A stretch of 13,165 nt of DNA from Austwickia sp039812465 (GCA_039812465.1 JBDIAS010000088.1:1-13165), one strand, 5' to 3'; positions 7,618 through 12,997 are shown, counted from the first letter of the stretch. Notes: generated by a model not told the origin, from the sequence alone. Translations and numbers: made by a program.

Positions 7618-8125
7618 GTCCGCGCTCACTGCGGAACGATCCGCCAGGGCGCGCGCCTCGGCGCCATCCGCCGCCCGTGCCGGGACGGGAGCGGTCGTGG
7701 GCGACGGCGAGCTGCGTCAGGGCGAGCGCTCCGACCAGCAGGCCGACGTCGCGGAGCGCCACGTCGTAATACCCGGAGTACGTGAGCAGGTTGACGATGA
7801 TGCCGGCGAGCCACAGCGCGACGATCGGGGCGCCGTAGCGCGGCGCGACGGCCACGACCAGACCCGCCACGATCTCGATCACACCGACGACATACATGGC
7901 CGTCTGCGCCGAGAACGGCAGCACGCCCACGAGCCAGGGGGCGAGATAGTCCGGCCAGAACGTCAGGTAGTTCGTGAACTTGTCCAGTCCCATCACGATG
8001 GGAAGGGCCACGAACCCGACTCGGAGCAACAGGTAGGCCCTCGAGGCCGCGTCCTGGTGTCGAGCCACGGGTGCCCCACCGGACTGCGACGTCAGCCCGC
8101 TGGCGTCGTCAGAAATCTTCCTCAT
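7610..8125 (-). CDS. DoxX-like integral membrane protein
   Basis: This protein of 171 residues has an N-terminal cytoplasmic-looking tail and about four membrane helices (roughly residues 30-47, 72-94, 99-117 and 124-141). The stretch GLDKFTNYLTFWPDYLAP between helices 1 and 2 is typical of a DoxX/DoxD-type subfamily, and VIEIVAGLVVA of its second half. The tail after residue 142 is Gly/Arg-rich and probably disordered. The ATG at 8125 is supported by AAGGGAG 7 nt upstream (8133-8139). It is the first gene of a probable operon with tal (8-nt overlap). Members of this superfamily occur beside thiol-stress and quinone-detoxification genes in other bacteria (for example CatD and MhqP in Bacillus), which fits the neighbouring genes, but no activity can be read from the sequence. 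Confidence 0.85.
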   Translation of the reverse strand: MRKISDDASGLTSQSGGAPVARHQDAASRAYLLLRVGFVALPIVMGLDKFTNYLTFWPDYLAPWLVGVLPFSAQTAMYVVGVIEIVAGLVVAVAPRYGAPIVALWLAGIIVNLLTYSGYYDVALRDVGLLVGALALTQLAVAHDRSRPGTGGGWRRGARPGGSFRSERGHE

Positions 8126-8148
8126 GTGACTACTCCCTTCTAGGAGAA

Positions 8149-8166
8149 TCTATGAGAACTCATAGA
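8149..8166. promoter_or_regulatory. Palindromic candidate operator upstream of doxX-like gene
   Basis: TCTATGAG-AA-CTCATAGA is a perfect inverted repeat with 8-bp arms and a 2-nt spacer. It lies 24 nt upstream of the doxX-like ATG, just before its ribosome-binding site. It is AT-rich against a very GC-rich background. Size and position suit a dimeric repressor of MarR, HxlR or TetR type; the cognate regulator is unknown. Confidence 0.65.
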
Positions 8167-8179
8167 CTTCTTCCCTCGG

Positions 8180-8205
8180 GCCTCCCATCGCCGCCTCCCA
8201 TCGCC
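8180..8205. repeat. Two perfect 13-bp tandem copies upstream of doxX-like gene
   Basis: GCCTCCCATCGCC occurs at 8180-8192 and 8193-8205. It lies within the 215-bp gap between the doxX-like gene and the oxidoreductase gene, next to the palindrome at 8149-8166. Apart from these two elements and a short GC-rich inverted repeat near 8288, nothing else is recognised in that gap. Confidence 0.9.
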
Positions 8206-8340
8206 AACGACGGCGCGGCGAAAAGACCTCGATGGTGAGTCGGCAAATACCCGGAGACTCCAGAAGTAATCCTCGAACCCAGGCCGAGGGCGCCGCCCGG
8301 GGGAGTTCGATATCGGCGAAGCGTGGCCGGGCGCGACTGC

Positions 8341-9042
8341 TCAGGCCACCGGGGACAGTGGTCCGTCGGCTCGCGTGTCGCCGCCGGGGCTCGTACGGAA
8401 GGCGGCGCCCGCGTGGCCACCGGCGCTCGCGTCGGCAGGGGTCCTACGGACACCCGCGAGCCGGGCGGCTTCCCGCGCGGCCAGCTGCTCCACCTCGCGG
8501 AGCCACCGCTGCCGTTGCTCCGGCGTGGACTTGTTGACGGACGCGAAACGGGTGTGCGCCACCGGCTTCAGGCCGCAGAACGCGAGGGTCCCCTGCGAGA
8601 GCGAGCGCAGTCGCGTGTCGGGAAGCAGCGACTGCATCCACTGCGGGGTGTCGGCCGTGACGATCACTCGGGCGCTGCGCCCGGCCAGCAGCCCCTCGGG
8701 CCGACCGTTGTCGCCGTACCGGAAGTCCTCGCCCGGCAGAAGCGCGCGGTCCAGAAACCCCTTGAGGAGAGCCGGCGTCGATCGCCACCACACCGGCGTG
8801 ACCACGACGATGTGTCGCGCCCCGCGGATGGCCTGCCGGGCGTCCGCCAGGTCGGGTTCGATCGGCATCCGCCCCGTGTATCCGAGCCGCATGTGGAGGT
8901 CAAAATCGAGCTCCCGGACGGGGAGGAGTCGGGCGCGCGGATCGCCGGCCACATACGAGCGGGCGAGCGCCGCGCAAAGGCTGTCGGGGTTGGGGTGGCC
9001 GTCGATGACGAGGGTGGTGTGGGGGGTGGGCAGAGCGGACAT
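8341..9042 (-). CDS. Flavodoxin-fold NAD(P)H oxidoreductase (quinone reductase/KefF/MdaB-like)
   Basis: This is a probable FMN/FAD-dependent cytoplasmic NAD(P)H:quinone reductase of the Flavodoxin_2 family, with 233 residues. The first strand and phosphate loop read TTLVIDGHPNPDSLCAAL (residues 9-26). The central HIVVVTPVWWRSTPALLKGFLDRAL (about 77-101) is the family signature (P-x-W-W-x-x-P-A-x-L-K). RVIVTADTPQWM and LAFCGLKPVAHT follow as later strands. About 40 C-terminal residues after the fold are Ala/Gly/Arg-rich and look like a low-complexity tail. The ATG at 9042 is supported by AAGGAGA 7 nt upstream. It is divergent from TetR-1, the usual arrangement of a repressor-controlled quinone reductase. 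The exact electron acceptor is unknown; KefF-like K+-efflux modulation is an alternative but no kefC is present. Confidence 0.9.
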   Translation of the reverse strand: MSALPTPHTTLVIDGHPNPDSLCAALARSYVAGDPRARLLPVRELDFDLHMRLGYTGRMPIEPDLADARQAIRGARHIVVVTPVWWRSTPALLKGFLDRALLPGEDFRYGDNGRPEGLLAGRSARVIVTADTPQWMQSLLPDTRLRSLSQGTLAFCGLKPVAHTRFASVNKSTPEQRQRWLREVEQLAAREAARLAGVRRTPADASAGGHAGAAFRTSPGGDTRADGPLSPVA

Positions 9043-9075
9043 GGTCGGGTCTCCTTCGGGAACGAGGCCTTATCT

Positions 9076-9086
9076 TGACACTGTCA
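9076..9086. promoter_or_regulatory. Candidate TetR-1 operator in the oxidoreductase/TetR-1 gap
   Basis: TGACA-C-TGTCA is a perfect 11-bp interrupted palindrome, and a further half site TGTCAAG (9127-9133) mirrors CTTGACA (9074-9080). It lies between the predicted oxidoreductase transcription start and its ribosome-binding site. The arms are short for a TetR dimer, so the true site may be larger. Confidence 0.45.
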
Positions 9087-9104
9087 CGTATCTGGACGCC
9101 GCCA

Positions 9105-9132
9105 AGTTTACGTACCATGTTGCTCATGTCAA
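9105..9132 (-). promoter_or_regulatory. Predicted promoter of the oxidoreductase gene
   Basis: On the minus strand a consensus -35 TTGACA (9127-9132) and a -10-like TAAACT (9105-9110) are separated by 16 nt. Transcription would begin near 9098, leaving a leader of about 55 nt. The -35 box overlaps the start codon of the divergent TetR-1 gene, so both genes share control DNA. Confidence 0.55.
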
Positions 9133-9713
9133 GATCGTCTCGCGCCTACCATCACGGGGATCTGGCCGCGGCCCTGGAGTCGGCGGCCATCGAACTGCTC
9201 GCCGAGCAGAGCGCGACCAGCCTGAGCCTGCGAGAGGTGGCCCGCCGCGCCGGGGTCAGCCACAACGCCCCGTACCACCACTTCAGCGACCGTCAGGGGC
9301 TGCTCAAGGCGGTGGCGGCCCGCAGCCTGCAGGATCTCTTGGCCGCGATGCTCGCCGCTCGAGAGGTGGCGGCCACCCCGCGGCAGCAGCTCGTCGCGAT
9401 CGGGGCGGCGTACGTCGATTTCGCGATCGAGCACCCTGGCCAGTTCGGGACGATCTTCGACCCCGAGATCTGCGATCCCCGCGAGCCGAGCCCGGTCACC
9501 GCGCCGCTCATCGAGGCGAACGACGAGCTTCTCGCGTCCGTGGTGCGCGACGTGCTCCCAGACGCGCCCGAGGCGAGGGTGCGCTCGACCGCGGCGGGTC
9601 TGTGGGCGGTCGTGCACGGCCTGGCGATCCTGGTCGCCGCGGGGCACCTACCGCGCGAGACGGTCCGGCCCAGCCTCGACGCGATCCTGGACATGCGGAT
9701 CGGCCCCGCCTGA
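9126..9713 (+). CDS. TetR/AcrR-family regulator (TetR-1), WHG-type C-terminal domain
   Basis: This is a predicted ligand-responsive DNA-binding repressor of 195 residues. The helix-turn-helix is at about residues 33-53 (SLREVARRAGVSHNAPYHHF), preceded by the AYHHGDL motif common in this subgroup. The C-terminal half carries LWAVVHGLAILVAAG, resembling the WHG (TetR_C_33) effector domain. The ATG at 9126 was chosen over in-frame starts at 9075 and 9117: homology begins at MSRSSRAYHHGDL, and a -10-like TACCAT (9113-9118) lies 7 nt before it, predicting a leaderless transcript since no ribosome-binding site is visible. It is divergent from the oxidoreductase gene, which is its most likely target, and probably autoregulated. 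Its last 43 bases are echoed at 13101-13142. The inducer is unknown. Confidence 0.9.
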   Translation: MSRSSRAYHHGDLAAALESAAIELLAEQSATSLSLREVARRAGVSHNAPYHHFSDRQGLLKAVAARSLQDLLAAMLAAREVAATPRQQLVAIGAAYVDFAIEHPGQFGTIFDPEICDPREPSPVTAPLIEANDELLASVVRDVLPDAPEARVRSTAAGLWAVVHGLAILVAAGHLPRETVRPSLDAILDMRIGPA

Positions 9714-9746
9714 CGGCACGGGGCTGGTTCACCCCACCCCGAACGT

Positions 9747-9785
9747 GGGAGACGCGCGAGGTGGGCCCCACCTCGCCCGTCTCCC
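9747..9785. terminator. Long hairpin between convergent TetR-1 and SnoaL-like genes
   Basis: GGGAGACG-C-GCGAGGTGGG (9747-9765) pairs with CCCACCTCGC-C-CGTCTCCC (9767-9785). That gives 18 matched pairs, a single C-C mismatch and a 1-nt centre at 9766. It sits between the two stops (9713 and 9851), where a bidirectional terminator is expected. No U-tract follows on either strand, as is common for actinobacterial terminators. Confidence 0.65.
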
Positions 9786-9850
9786 GGGGCCACGCGCCCC
9801 GACGGATCACTGAGGGAGGCAGAGCCGCGTGCCCGGCGACCTCCGACAGG

Positions 9851-10387
9851 TCATCGACCGGGGGTGATAGCCCTCGCGGACCGACGCCGGGCCCGTTGGG
9901 TCGCGACGAACATGCGCAGCGCGTACGCGGGCGTCGGCGGCGCCCAACCGAGTTGCTCGCCCAACGACCGATCGTCGCGAACCGCCCAGTGCTCGACGAT
10001 CAAGCCTTCCTGCATTCGGAAGAAGTGCGCGTGCCGCACGCGGAAGGGGCGACCGGTTGCGGGGAACACCTGCGCGACGCGTCCGCTCTCGCCGTACACG
10101 GTGAACGGACCGGTGTGCCGGCCCGCCATCGTGCCATGGGTGACCACGAGATCGTCCTGGGCGATGCAGGTATCGACGTCGAACGCGATCGCGCTCCAGG
10201 CCTCGCGCAGCCAGCGGGAGGTGGCGACGAAGGCCCGGGGCCCGCGGCCGCGACACTCGGCCGGCTCGGCGATCGACTCCCGATTGACAGCGTCCGGATG
10301 GATCAGGCGCTCGAGGGCGTCGAGGTCGCCGTCCGCCATGGCGTGCAGGCTTCTCACCGCCAGGGTGCTCCTCGTGTCTGTTGCCAT
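9851..10387 (-). CDS. SnoaL-like (NTF2-fold) ester cyclase/hydrolase family protein
   Basis: This protein of 178 residues has a cone-shaped NTF2-like fold predicted from its pattern. An N-terminal helical pair VRSLHAMADGDLDALERLIHPDAVNRE (11-37) opens the domain. Then come VVTHGTMAGRHTGPF (81-95), FRVRHAHFFRMQEGLIVEHWAVRDD (115-139) and SLGEQLGW (141-148). The EHWxVRDD...LGEQLG ending is typical of SnoaL-like ester cyclases, many of which are uncharacterised and need no cofactor. Two adjacent ATGs exist (10390 and 10387); the second is better spaced from the G-run (seven G, 10392-10398) that may act as ribosome-binding site. It is divergent from TetR-2 across a 33-bp gap dominated by a palindrome, so it is the likely target of that regulator. 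The substrate is unknown. Confidence 0.85.
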   Translation of the reverse strand: MATDTRSTLAVRSLHAMADGDLDALERLIHPDAVNRESIAEPAECRGRGPRAFVATSRWLREAWSAIAFDVDTCIAQDDLVVTHGTMAGRHTGPFTVYGESGRVAQVFPATGRPFRVRHAHFFRMQEGLIVEHWAVRDDRSLGEQLGWAPPTPAYALRMFVATQRARRRSARAITPGR

Positions 10388-10400
10388 CATGCCCCCCCAT

Positions 10401-10426
10401 TTTCATTACAGTGAACTGTAATGAAA
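10401..10426. promoter_or_regulatory. 26-bp palindromic operator of the SnoaL-like/TetR-2 pair
   Basis: TTTCATTACAGT (10401-10412) and ACTGTAATGAAA (10415-10426) are exact reverse complements around GA. The core TTACAGT-GA-ACTGTAA has the form of a classical TetR operator. Both arms contain TACAGT, a -10-like hexamer, facing outward on each strand (10407-10412 on plus, 10415-10420 on minus). One bound dimer would therefore cover both promoters. The right arm contains the TetR-2 ATG (10421-10423). -35 boxes are not obvious. Confidence 0.8.
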
Positions 10427-11065
10427 GAGTCCTCTCCCGCCCCCCGTACGTCAAGAGCCCAGGCCGCCGCAGCCACCCGGCGGCGCGTCATCGGCACGGC
10501 CGAGCGGCTGCTGCTGGCGAACGGCTGGTCCGGCACGACGATTCGCGACGTGGCCCGCCACGCGGAGGTCTCACCGGAGACGGTCTACAAGGCGTTCGGC
10601 GGGAAAGCCGCTCTCCTCAAAGCGGTGTACGACGTGCGCATCGCCGGCGACGATGCCCCGGTCCCGATCGCGGAACGCGAGGGGATCGCCCGCCTCAAGG
10701 TGGCCGCCTCGCCACCGGAAGCCGCCGACGCCTGGGTTGCGCACGCCCTGGCGATCCTTGGCAGAAGCGCCCCGCTCATGGCACTCGCCCTGGGTGCCCA
10801 GGCCAACGAGCCCGAGCTCGCCGAGTTCGTCCGGACCACCGATGCCGAACGGATGGTCGGGGCCACGCGAACCGCCGAGCACTGGGGGCGGCTGGGCTGG
10901 CTCCAAGTCACCGTCGTGGACGCGGCAGACCGCATCTGGTTGCTCGGCTCGCCGCCCACCTACCTGAACCTGCGCGCCCTCGGCTGGAATCGGGAGCGGC
11001 AGCACGCGTGGCTGCGCGAGTCCCTGCTCGCGCTCGTCCTGCGCTCCGGCGGTGCTGCGTCATAG
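10421..11065 (+). CDS. TetR/AcrR-family regulator (TetR-2)
   Basis: This predicted repressor has 214 residues. The N-terminal tail is Ser/Ala/Arg-rich. The helix-turn-helix spans about residues 39-59 (TTIRDVARHAEVSPETVYKAF), followed by the usual GGKAALLKAVYD. The C-terminal ligand domain (about 75-205) is helical and does not resemble that of TetR-1, so the inducers probably differ. The ATG at 10421 lies inside the right arm of the operator palindrome. The -10-like TACAGT at 10407-10412 would start transcription at about 10419-10421, so the mRNA is probably leaderless and tightly autoregulated. It is divergent from the SnoaL-like gene, its most likely target. Genes following on the same strand are lacking: the next gene is on the opposite strand beyond a hairpin. 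Confidence 0.9.
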   Translation: MKESSPAPRTSRAQAAAATRRRVIGTAERLLLANGWSGTTIRDVARHAEVSPETVYKAFGGKAALLKAVYDVRIAGDDAPVPIAEREGIARLKVAASPPEAADAWVAHALAILGRSAPLMALALGAQANEPELAEFVRTTDAERMVGATRTAEHWGRLGWLQVTVVDAADRIWLLGSPPTYLNLRALGWNRERQHAWLRESLLALVLRSGGAAS

Positions 11066-11251
11066 GTCATGCCCTGGCGGCACGACACCGCCGCGCGTCG
11101 GGATCCCTCGTAGTGAGGATCTGCGGCCGCCGCCGCGAGCAGGAGAGACCGAGAGGACGCACGAAGGGACGCGGCGAATCCCTCATGACTCCCATCCCCC
11201 AGCTGCGGGGGACGCAGCTCCGCGTGGACGACAATCCGCGTGGATGCGGTG
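11066..11251. other. Gap between TetR-2 and the second DoxX-like gene
   Basis: No gene is supported here. A frame from ATG 11185 (MTPIPQLRG...) runs antisense into the DoxX-like gene and looks non-coding. Visible structure is a 7-bp stem AGCTGCG (11201-11207) with CGCAGCT (11213-11219), and a 10-bp direct repeat TCCGCGTGGA at 11219-11228 and 11235-11244. Confidence 0.5.
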
Positions 11252-11276
11252 CAGGGCGTCGCAAGCGACGACCCTG
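11252..11276. terminator. Hairpin downstream of the second DoxX-like gene
   Basis: CAGGGCGTCGC (11252-11262) pairs with GCGACG-A-CCCTG (11265-11276). That is 11 pairs with one bulged A and an AA loop. It starts 10 nt beyond the minus-strand stop at 11286 and about 185 nt beyond the TetR-2 stop, so it may end transcripts from both sides. Confidence 0.55.
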
Positions 11277-11285
11277 TCGCCCGGG

Positions 11286-11759
11286 TCAGCTCTCCACGAA
11301 CGGCGTCACCGACCGCACGCCCTGCCGGACGGCCTGGGCGCCCTTCTTCGTGCCGCGGACGACTCCCTGGCTCATCAAGGTCAGCCCGCCCCCGACCAGC
11401 CAGACGTCCTTCGCGAGGGCGGTGCCCTCCTGGGTCGGCCGGATGCCGTCGGCCTGCGTCATCCCGGGGGACTTGAGGTAGAGCCGCATCAGGCCGACGC
11501 CGAAGCCGGTCAGGGCGGCCCCCGCGACGGTCGCGGGCACCATCGGGGCGAGCAGCAGCGCGCCGATCCCCACCTCGCTGATCGCCAGCAGCTTCGCGAA
11601 CGATGTCGGGTCCATGTCGTCGAAAACGCCCGGGAACGCGGTCTTCGCGCCCTGGTGGAGGAACTGTGCGGTCCCCTCGTCGGCGCTGAGCTTCCCGATG
11701 CCGGCGTTGAGGATGAACGCGCCGGTCGAGACGCGCAGGGGCAGCTGGGTCAGGTCCAT
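11286..11759 (-). CDS. DoxX-like membrane protein (second copy type)
   Basis: This protein of 157 residues is unlike the DoxX-like protein at 7610-8125 in sequence but similar in general plan. An N-terminal RVSTGAFILNAGIGKL (residues 9-24) resembles the first helix and R-x-x-x-G-x-x-F-x-x-x-G-x-x-K-L pattern of DoxX families. Hydrophobic segments follow at about 58-72 (LLAISEVGIGALLLAP), 75-95 (ATVAGAALTGFGVGLMRLYL) and 115-132 (LAKDVWLVGGGLTLMSQG). The C-terminal tail is basic (RGTKKGAQAVRQGVRS). The ATG at 11759 is supported by GAGGAG 5 nt upstream. A -10-like TAAAGT lies at 11797-11802 on the minus strand. Function is unknown; family placement is moderate and a generic small membrane protein is the alternative. 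Confidence 0.7.
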   Translation of the reverse strand: MDLTQLPLRVSTGAFILNAGIGKLSADEGTAQFLHQGAKTAFPGVFDDMDPTSFAKLLAISEVGIGALLLAPMVPATVAGAALTGFGVGLMRLYLKSPGMTQADGIRPTQEGTALAKDVWLVGGGLTLMSQGVVRGTKKGAQAVRQGVRSVTPFVES

Positions 11760-11796
11760 GGGAACTCCTCGAAGACGCGTGGGACGGATCCCCTCG

Positions 11797-11802
11797 ACTT
11801 TA
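11797..11802 (-). promoter_or_regulatory. -10-like element for the second DoxX-like gene
   Basis: TAAAGT on the minus strand fits TANNNT and would start transcription about 30 nt before the ATG at 11759. The candidate -35 region (about 11819-11824, TGTGAC) is a poor match, so this is tentative. Confidence 0.35.
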
Positions 11803-11845
11803 ATGGGCCCGCGATGGCGTCACACCCGGCCGGCTCCGCGCCCCT

Positions 11846-11872
11846 GTCGCATGCGCGAAGCGCGCGTGCGAC
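11846..11872. other. 12-bp stem hairpin in the divergent gap
   Basis: GTCGCATGCGCG (11846-11857) and CGCGCGTGCGAC (11861-11872) pair around AAG with a single T/G mismatch, which can wobble-pair in RNA. It lies between two divergent genes, so a terminator role is not expected. A protein-binding or repetitive-palindrome element is possible. Confidence 0.6.
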
Positions 11873-11892
11873 GGTCCGGCCGAGGTCGTGCC

Positions 11893-11923
11893 TCCTCGGT
11901 TCCTCAGCCTCCGAAACCGAGGA
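11893..11923. other. 9-bp inverted repeat in the divergent gap
   Basis: TCCTCGGTT (11893-11901) and AACCGAGGA (11915-11923) are exact reverse complements separated by 13 nt. It lies upstream of the nucleotidyltransferase-like gene. The wide spacing would suit a two-half-site regulator or an RNA stem-loop. Confidence 0.55.
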
Positions 11924-12022
11924 AGACCAGGAGGCGCGGTCGAACTCCACGAGCGTTGTGCCGTCCCGTCGCTCGAGATCGACGTGGGCGTCCGAGCCCC
12001 GCACGGGTGGAAATCGCGGCAG

Positions 12023-12028
12023 TATCCT
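12023..12028 (+). promoter_or_regulatory. -10-like element for a leaderless transcript
   Basis: TATCCT ends 7 nt before the GTG at 12036, the spacing expected if transcription starts at that GTG. No convincing -35 hexamer is present. Confidence 0.45.
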
Positions 12029-12035
12029 CTGGTTC

Positions 12036-12074
12036 GTGACTTCGCTGACACCGTCCGGCCGCGGCGCCTCGTGA
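12036..12074 (+). CDS. Putative 12-residue leaderless leader peptide
   Basis: GTG-ACT-TCG... encodes VTSLTPSGRGAS and stops at TGA 12072-12074, which overlaps the GTG start (12071) of the next gene as GTGA. The -10-like TATCCT at 12023-12028 predicts an mRNA whose 5' end is this GTG. Short leaderless frames coupled to a downstream gene are known in actinobacteria. There is no run of a single amino acid that would suggest attenuation. Existence as a translated peptide is inferred from position alone. Confidence 0.4.
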   Translation: MTSLTPSGRGAS

Positions 12075-12997
12075 GCGCCGCTGCGGACGCCGACGTCGAC
12101 CGGGTGCTCACGCTCTTGCGGGAGGAGGGGCCGCTCACCGGCGCCGAACTCGTGCAGCGCACCCGGCAGGAGCCCATGCCTCTGTGGCGCATGTGCAAGC
12201 TCGTTCCGGAGATCATCGGCGAGCATGTCGGGCAGCGGTACCTTCGCCTCGACCGGGCCGTCGAGGGGTACGCGCGGCTGTCACCCTCGATCCGCCGTGA
12301 GTTCCTGACCTACACCGTGGTGGGCGTCGAGGGCGACCAGGACGCGGTCAACGCGCGCACCCAGGCCTTAACCGCCGAAGCGCAGCGGGTCAGTCGGGTC
12401 AAATCGCACACCGCCCGGGAGAGTATGGCGTCGATCATGAAGGAGGTGGGCCTCGACCGGCGCGAGGGCGACGACGTGACGTTCATCCTCGCCGGCGACG
12501 TCACGTACGGGATGGCGCACGAGGTGCCGCGGCCCGAGTCGAGCACGGGGCAGCTCGTGGTCGGTTCGGACCTGGACGTCATCGTGGTGGCGACTGACGA
12601 CTTCCCCGAGGACCTGCTGACACGGCTCGACCAGGCGGTCTACCGACGTAAGCACTACCTGCTCAAGCACCCCGGGCACCGCGAGGAGATCGACTACATC
12701 GTCAAACGGCTGGCGAAGGTCCGTGAGCAGGTGGCGTTCGACAGCTTCGAGCACGGCGTCGCCGCCAAGATTCTCCACGAGGGTCAGCTCCTGTGCGGGA
12801 GCTTCGCCGTGTTCGAGGAGGTCAAGCGGCTGGTCACCGAGGCCGGGGTGCCGGAGCGGATCGCCGAGCTGCAGGCCGCCGCCATCGAGGATCGTCTCCT
12901 GGCCGAGCGGCATCTGCTGGAGAGCGATGACGACCATCGCACAGGTCAGCACTTCAACCTCTTCTACACGCGCGAAGAGGGCGACGAGATCTACTGA
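12071..12997 (+). CDS. Winged-helix plus nucleotidyltransferase-like protein, function unknown
   Basis: This protein of 308 residues comes from a GTG start. Residues 7-85 look like a winged-helix domain (VDRVLTLLREEGPLTGAELV, then VGQRYLRLDR) followed by ARLSPSIRREFLTYTVVG. The second half has the plan of a polymerase-beta-type nucleotidyltransferase: FILAGDVTYGM (138-148), then after about 16 residues VVGSDLDVIVV (163-173) with candidate metal ligands Asp167 and Asp169, and EEIDYIVK (205-212) with Asp208 as a possible third acidic residue. The classical GS motif appears as GD. A helical C-terminal part follows (FDSFEHGVAAKILHEGQLL...). Similar proteins are, from memory, conserved hypotheticals in actinobacteria. 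The GTG at 12071 was chosen because earlier codons back to 11888 look non-coding and because it overlaps the leader ORF stop. The GSxxxG(T/Y) arrangement is not that of a CBASS cyclase. Substrate and role are unknown. Confidence 0.75.
   Translation: MSAAADADVDRVLTLLREEGPLTGAELVQRTRQEPMPLWRMCKLVPEIIGEHVGQRYLRLDRAVEGYARLSPSIRREFLTYTVVGVEGDQDAVNARTQALTAEAQRVSRVKSHTARESMASIMKEVGLDRREGDDVTFILAGDVTYGMAHEVPRPESSTGQLVVGSDLDVIVVATDDFPEDLLTRLDQAVYRRKHYLLKHPGHREEIDYIVKRLAKVREQVAFDSFEHGVAAKILHEGQLLCGSFAVFEEVKRLVTEAGVPERIAELQAAAIEDRLLAERHLLESDDDHRTGQHFNLFYTREEGDEIY

Noticed and set aside
6442..7785. Plus-strand 447-codon open frame opposite tal
   Set aside because: It lacks recognisable domains and is antisense to transaldolase motifs.
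9075..9080. TTGACA on the plus strand as the -35 of TetR-1
   Set aside because: No -10-like hexamer occurs at 16-18 nt spacing (the sequence there is GCCGCC). It is better explained as half of the TGACA-C-TGTCA palindrome.
8375..10414. Plus-strand 679-codon open frame across the oxidoreductase, TetR-1 and SnoaL-like genes
   Set aside because: It spans several genes in different frames and strands, is Arg/Pro/Ala-rich and has no domain.
11750..12226. Minus-strand frame through the divergent gap (segment DAHVDLERRDGTTLVEFDRASW)
   Set aside because: The middle looks mildly protein-like, but it has no ribosome-binding site or recognisable family and overlaps both neighbouring genes. It could be a relic but cannot be supported.
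12071..12997. CBASS-type cyclic-oligonucleotide synthase or toxin-antitoxin nucleotidyltransferase
   Set aside because: The GSxxxGTxxxxxSDxD signature is not present in that arrangement, and no effector, HEPN partner or ancillary gene lies beside it.
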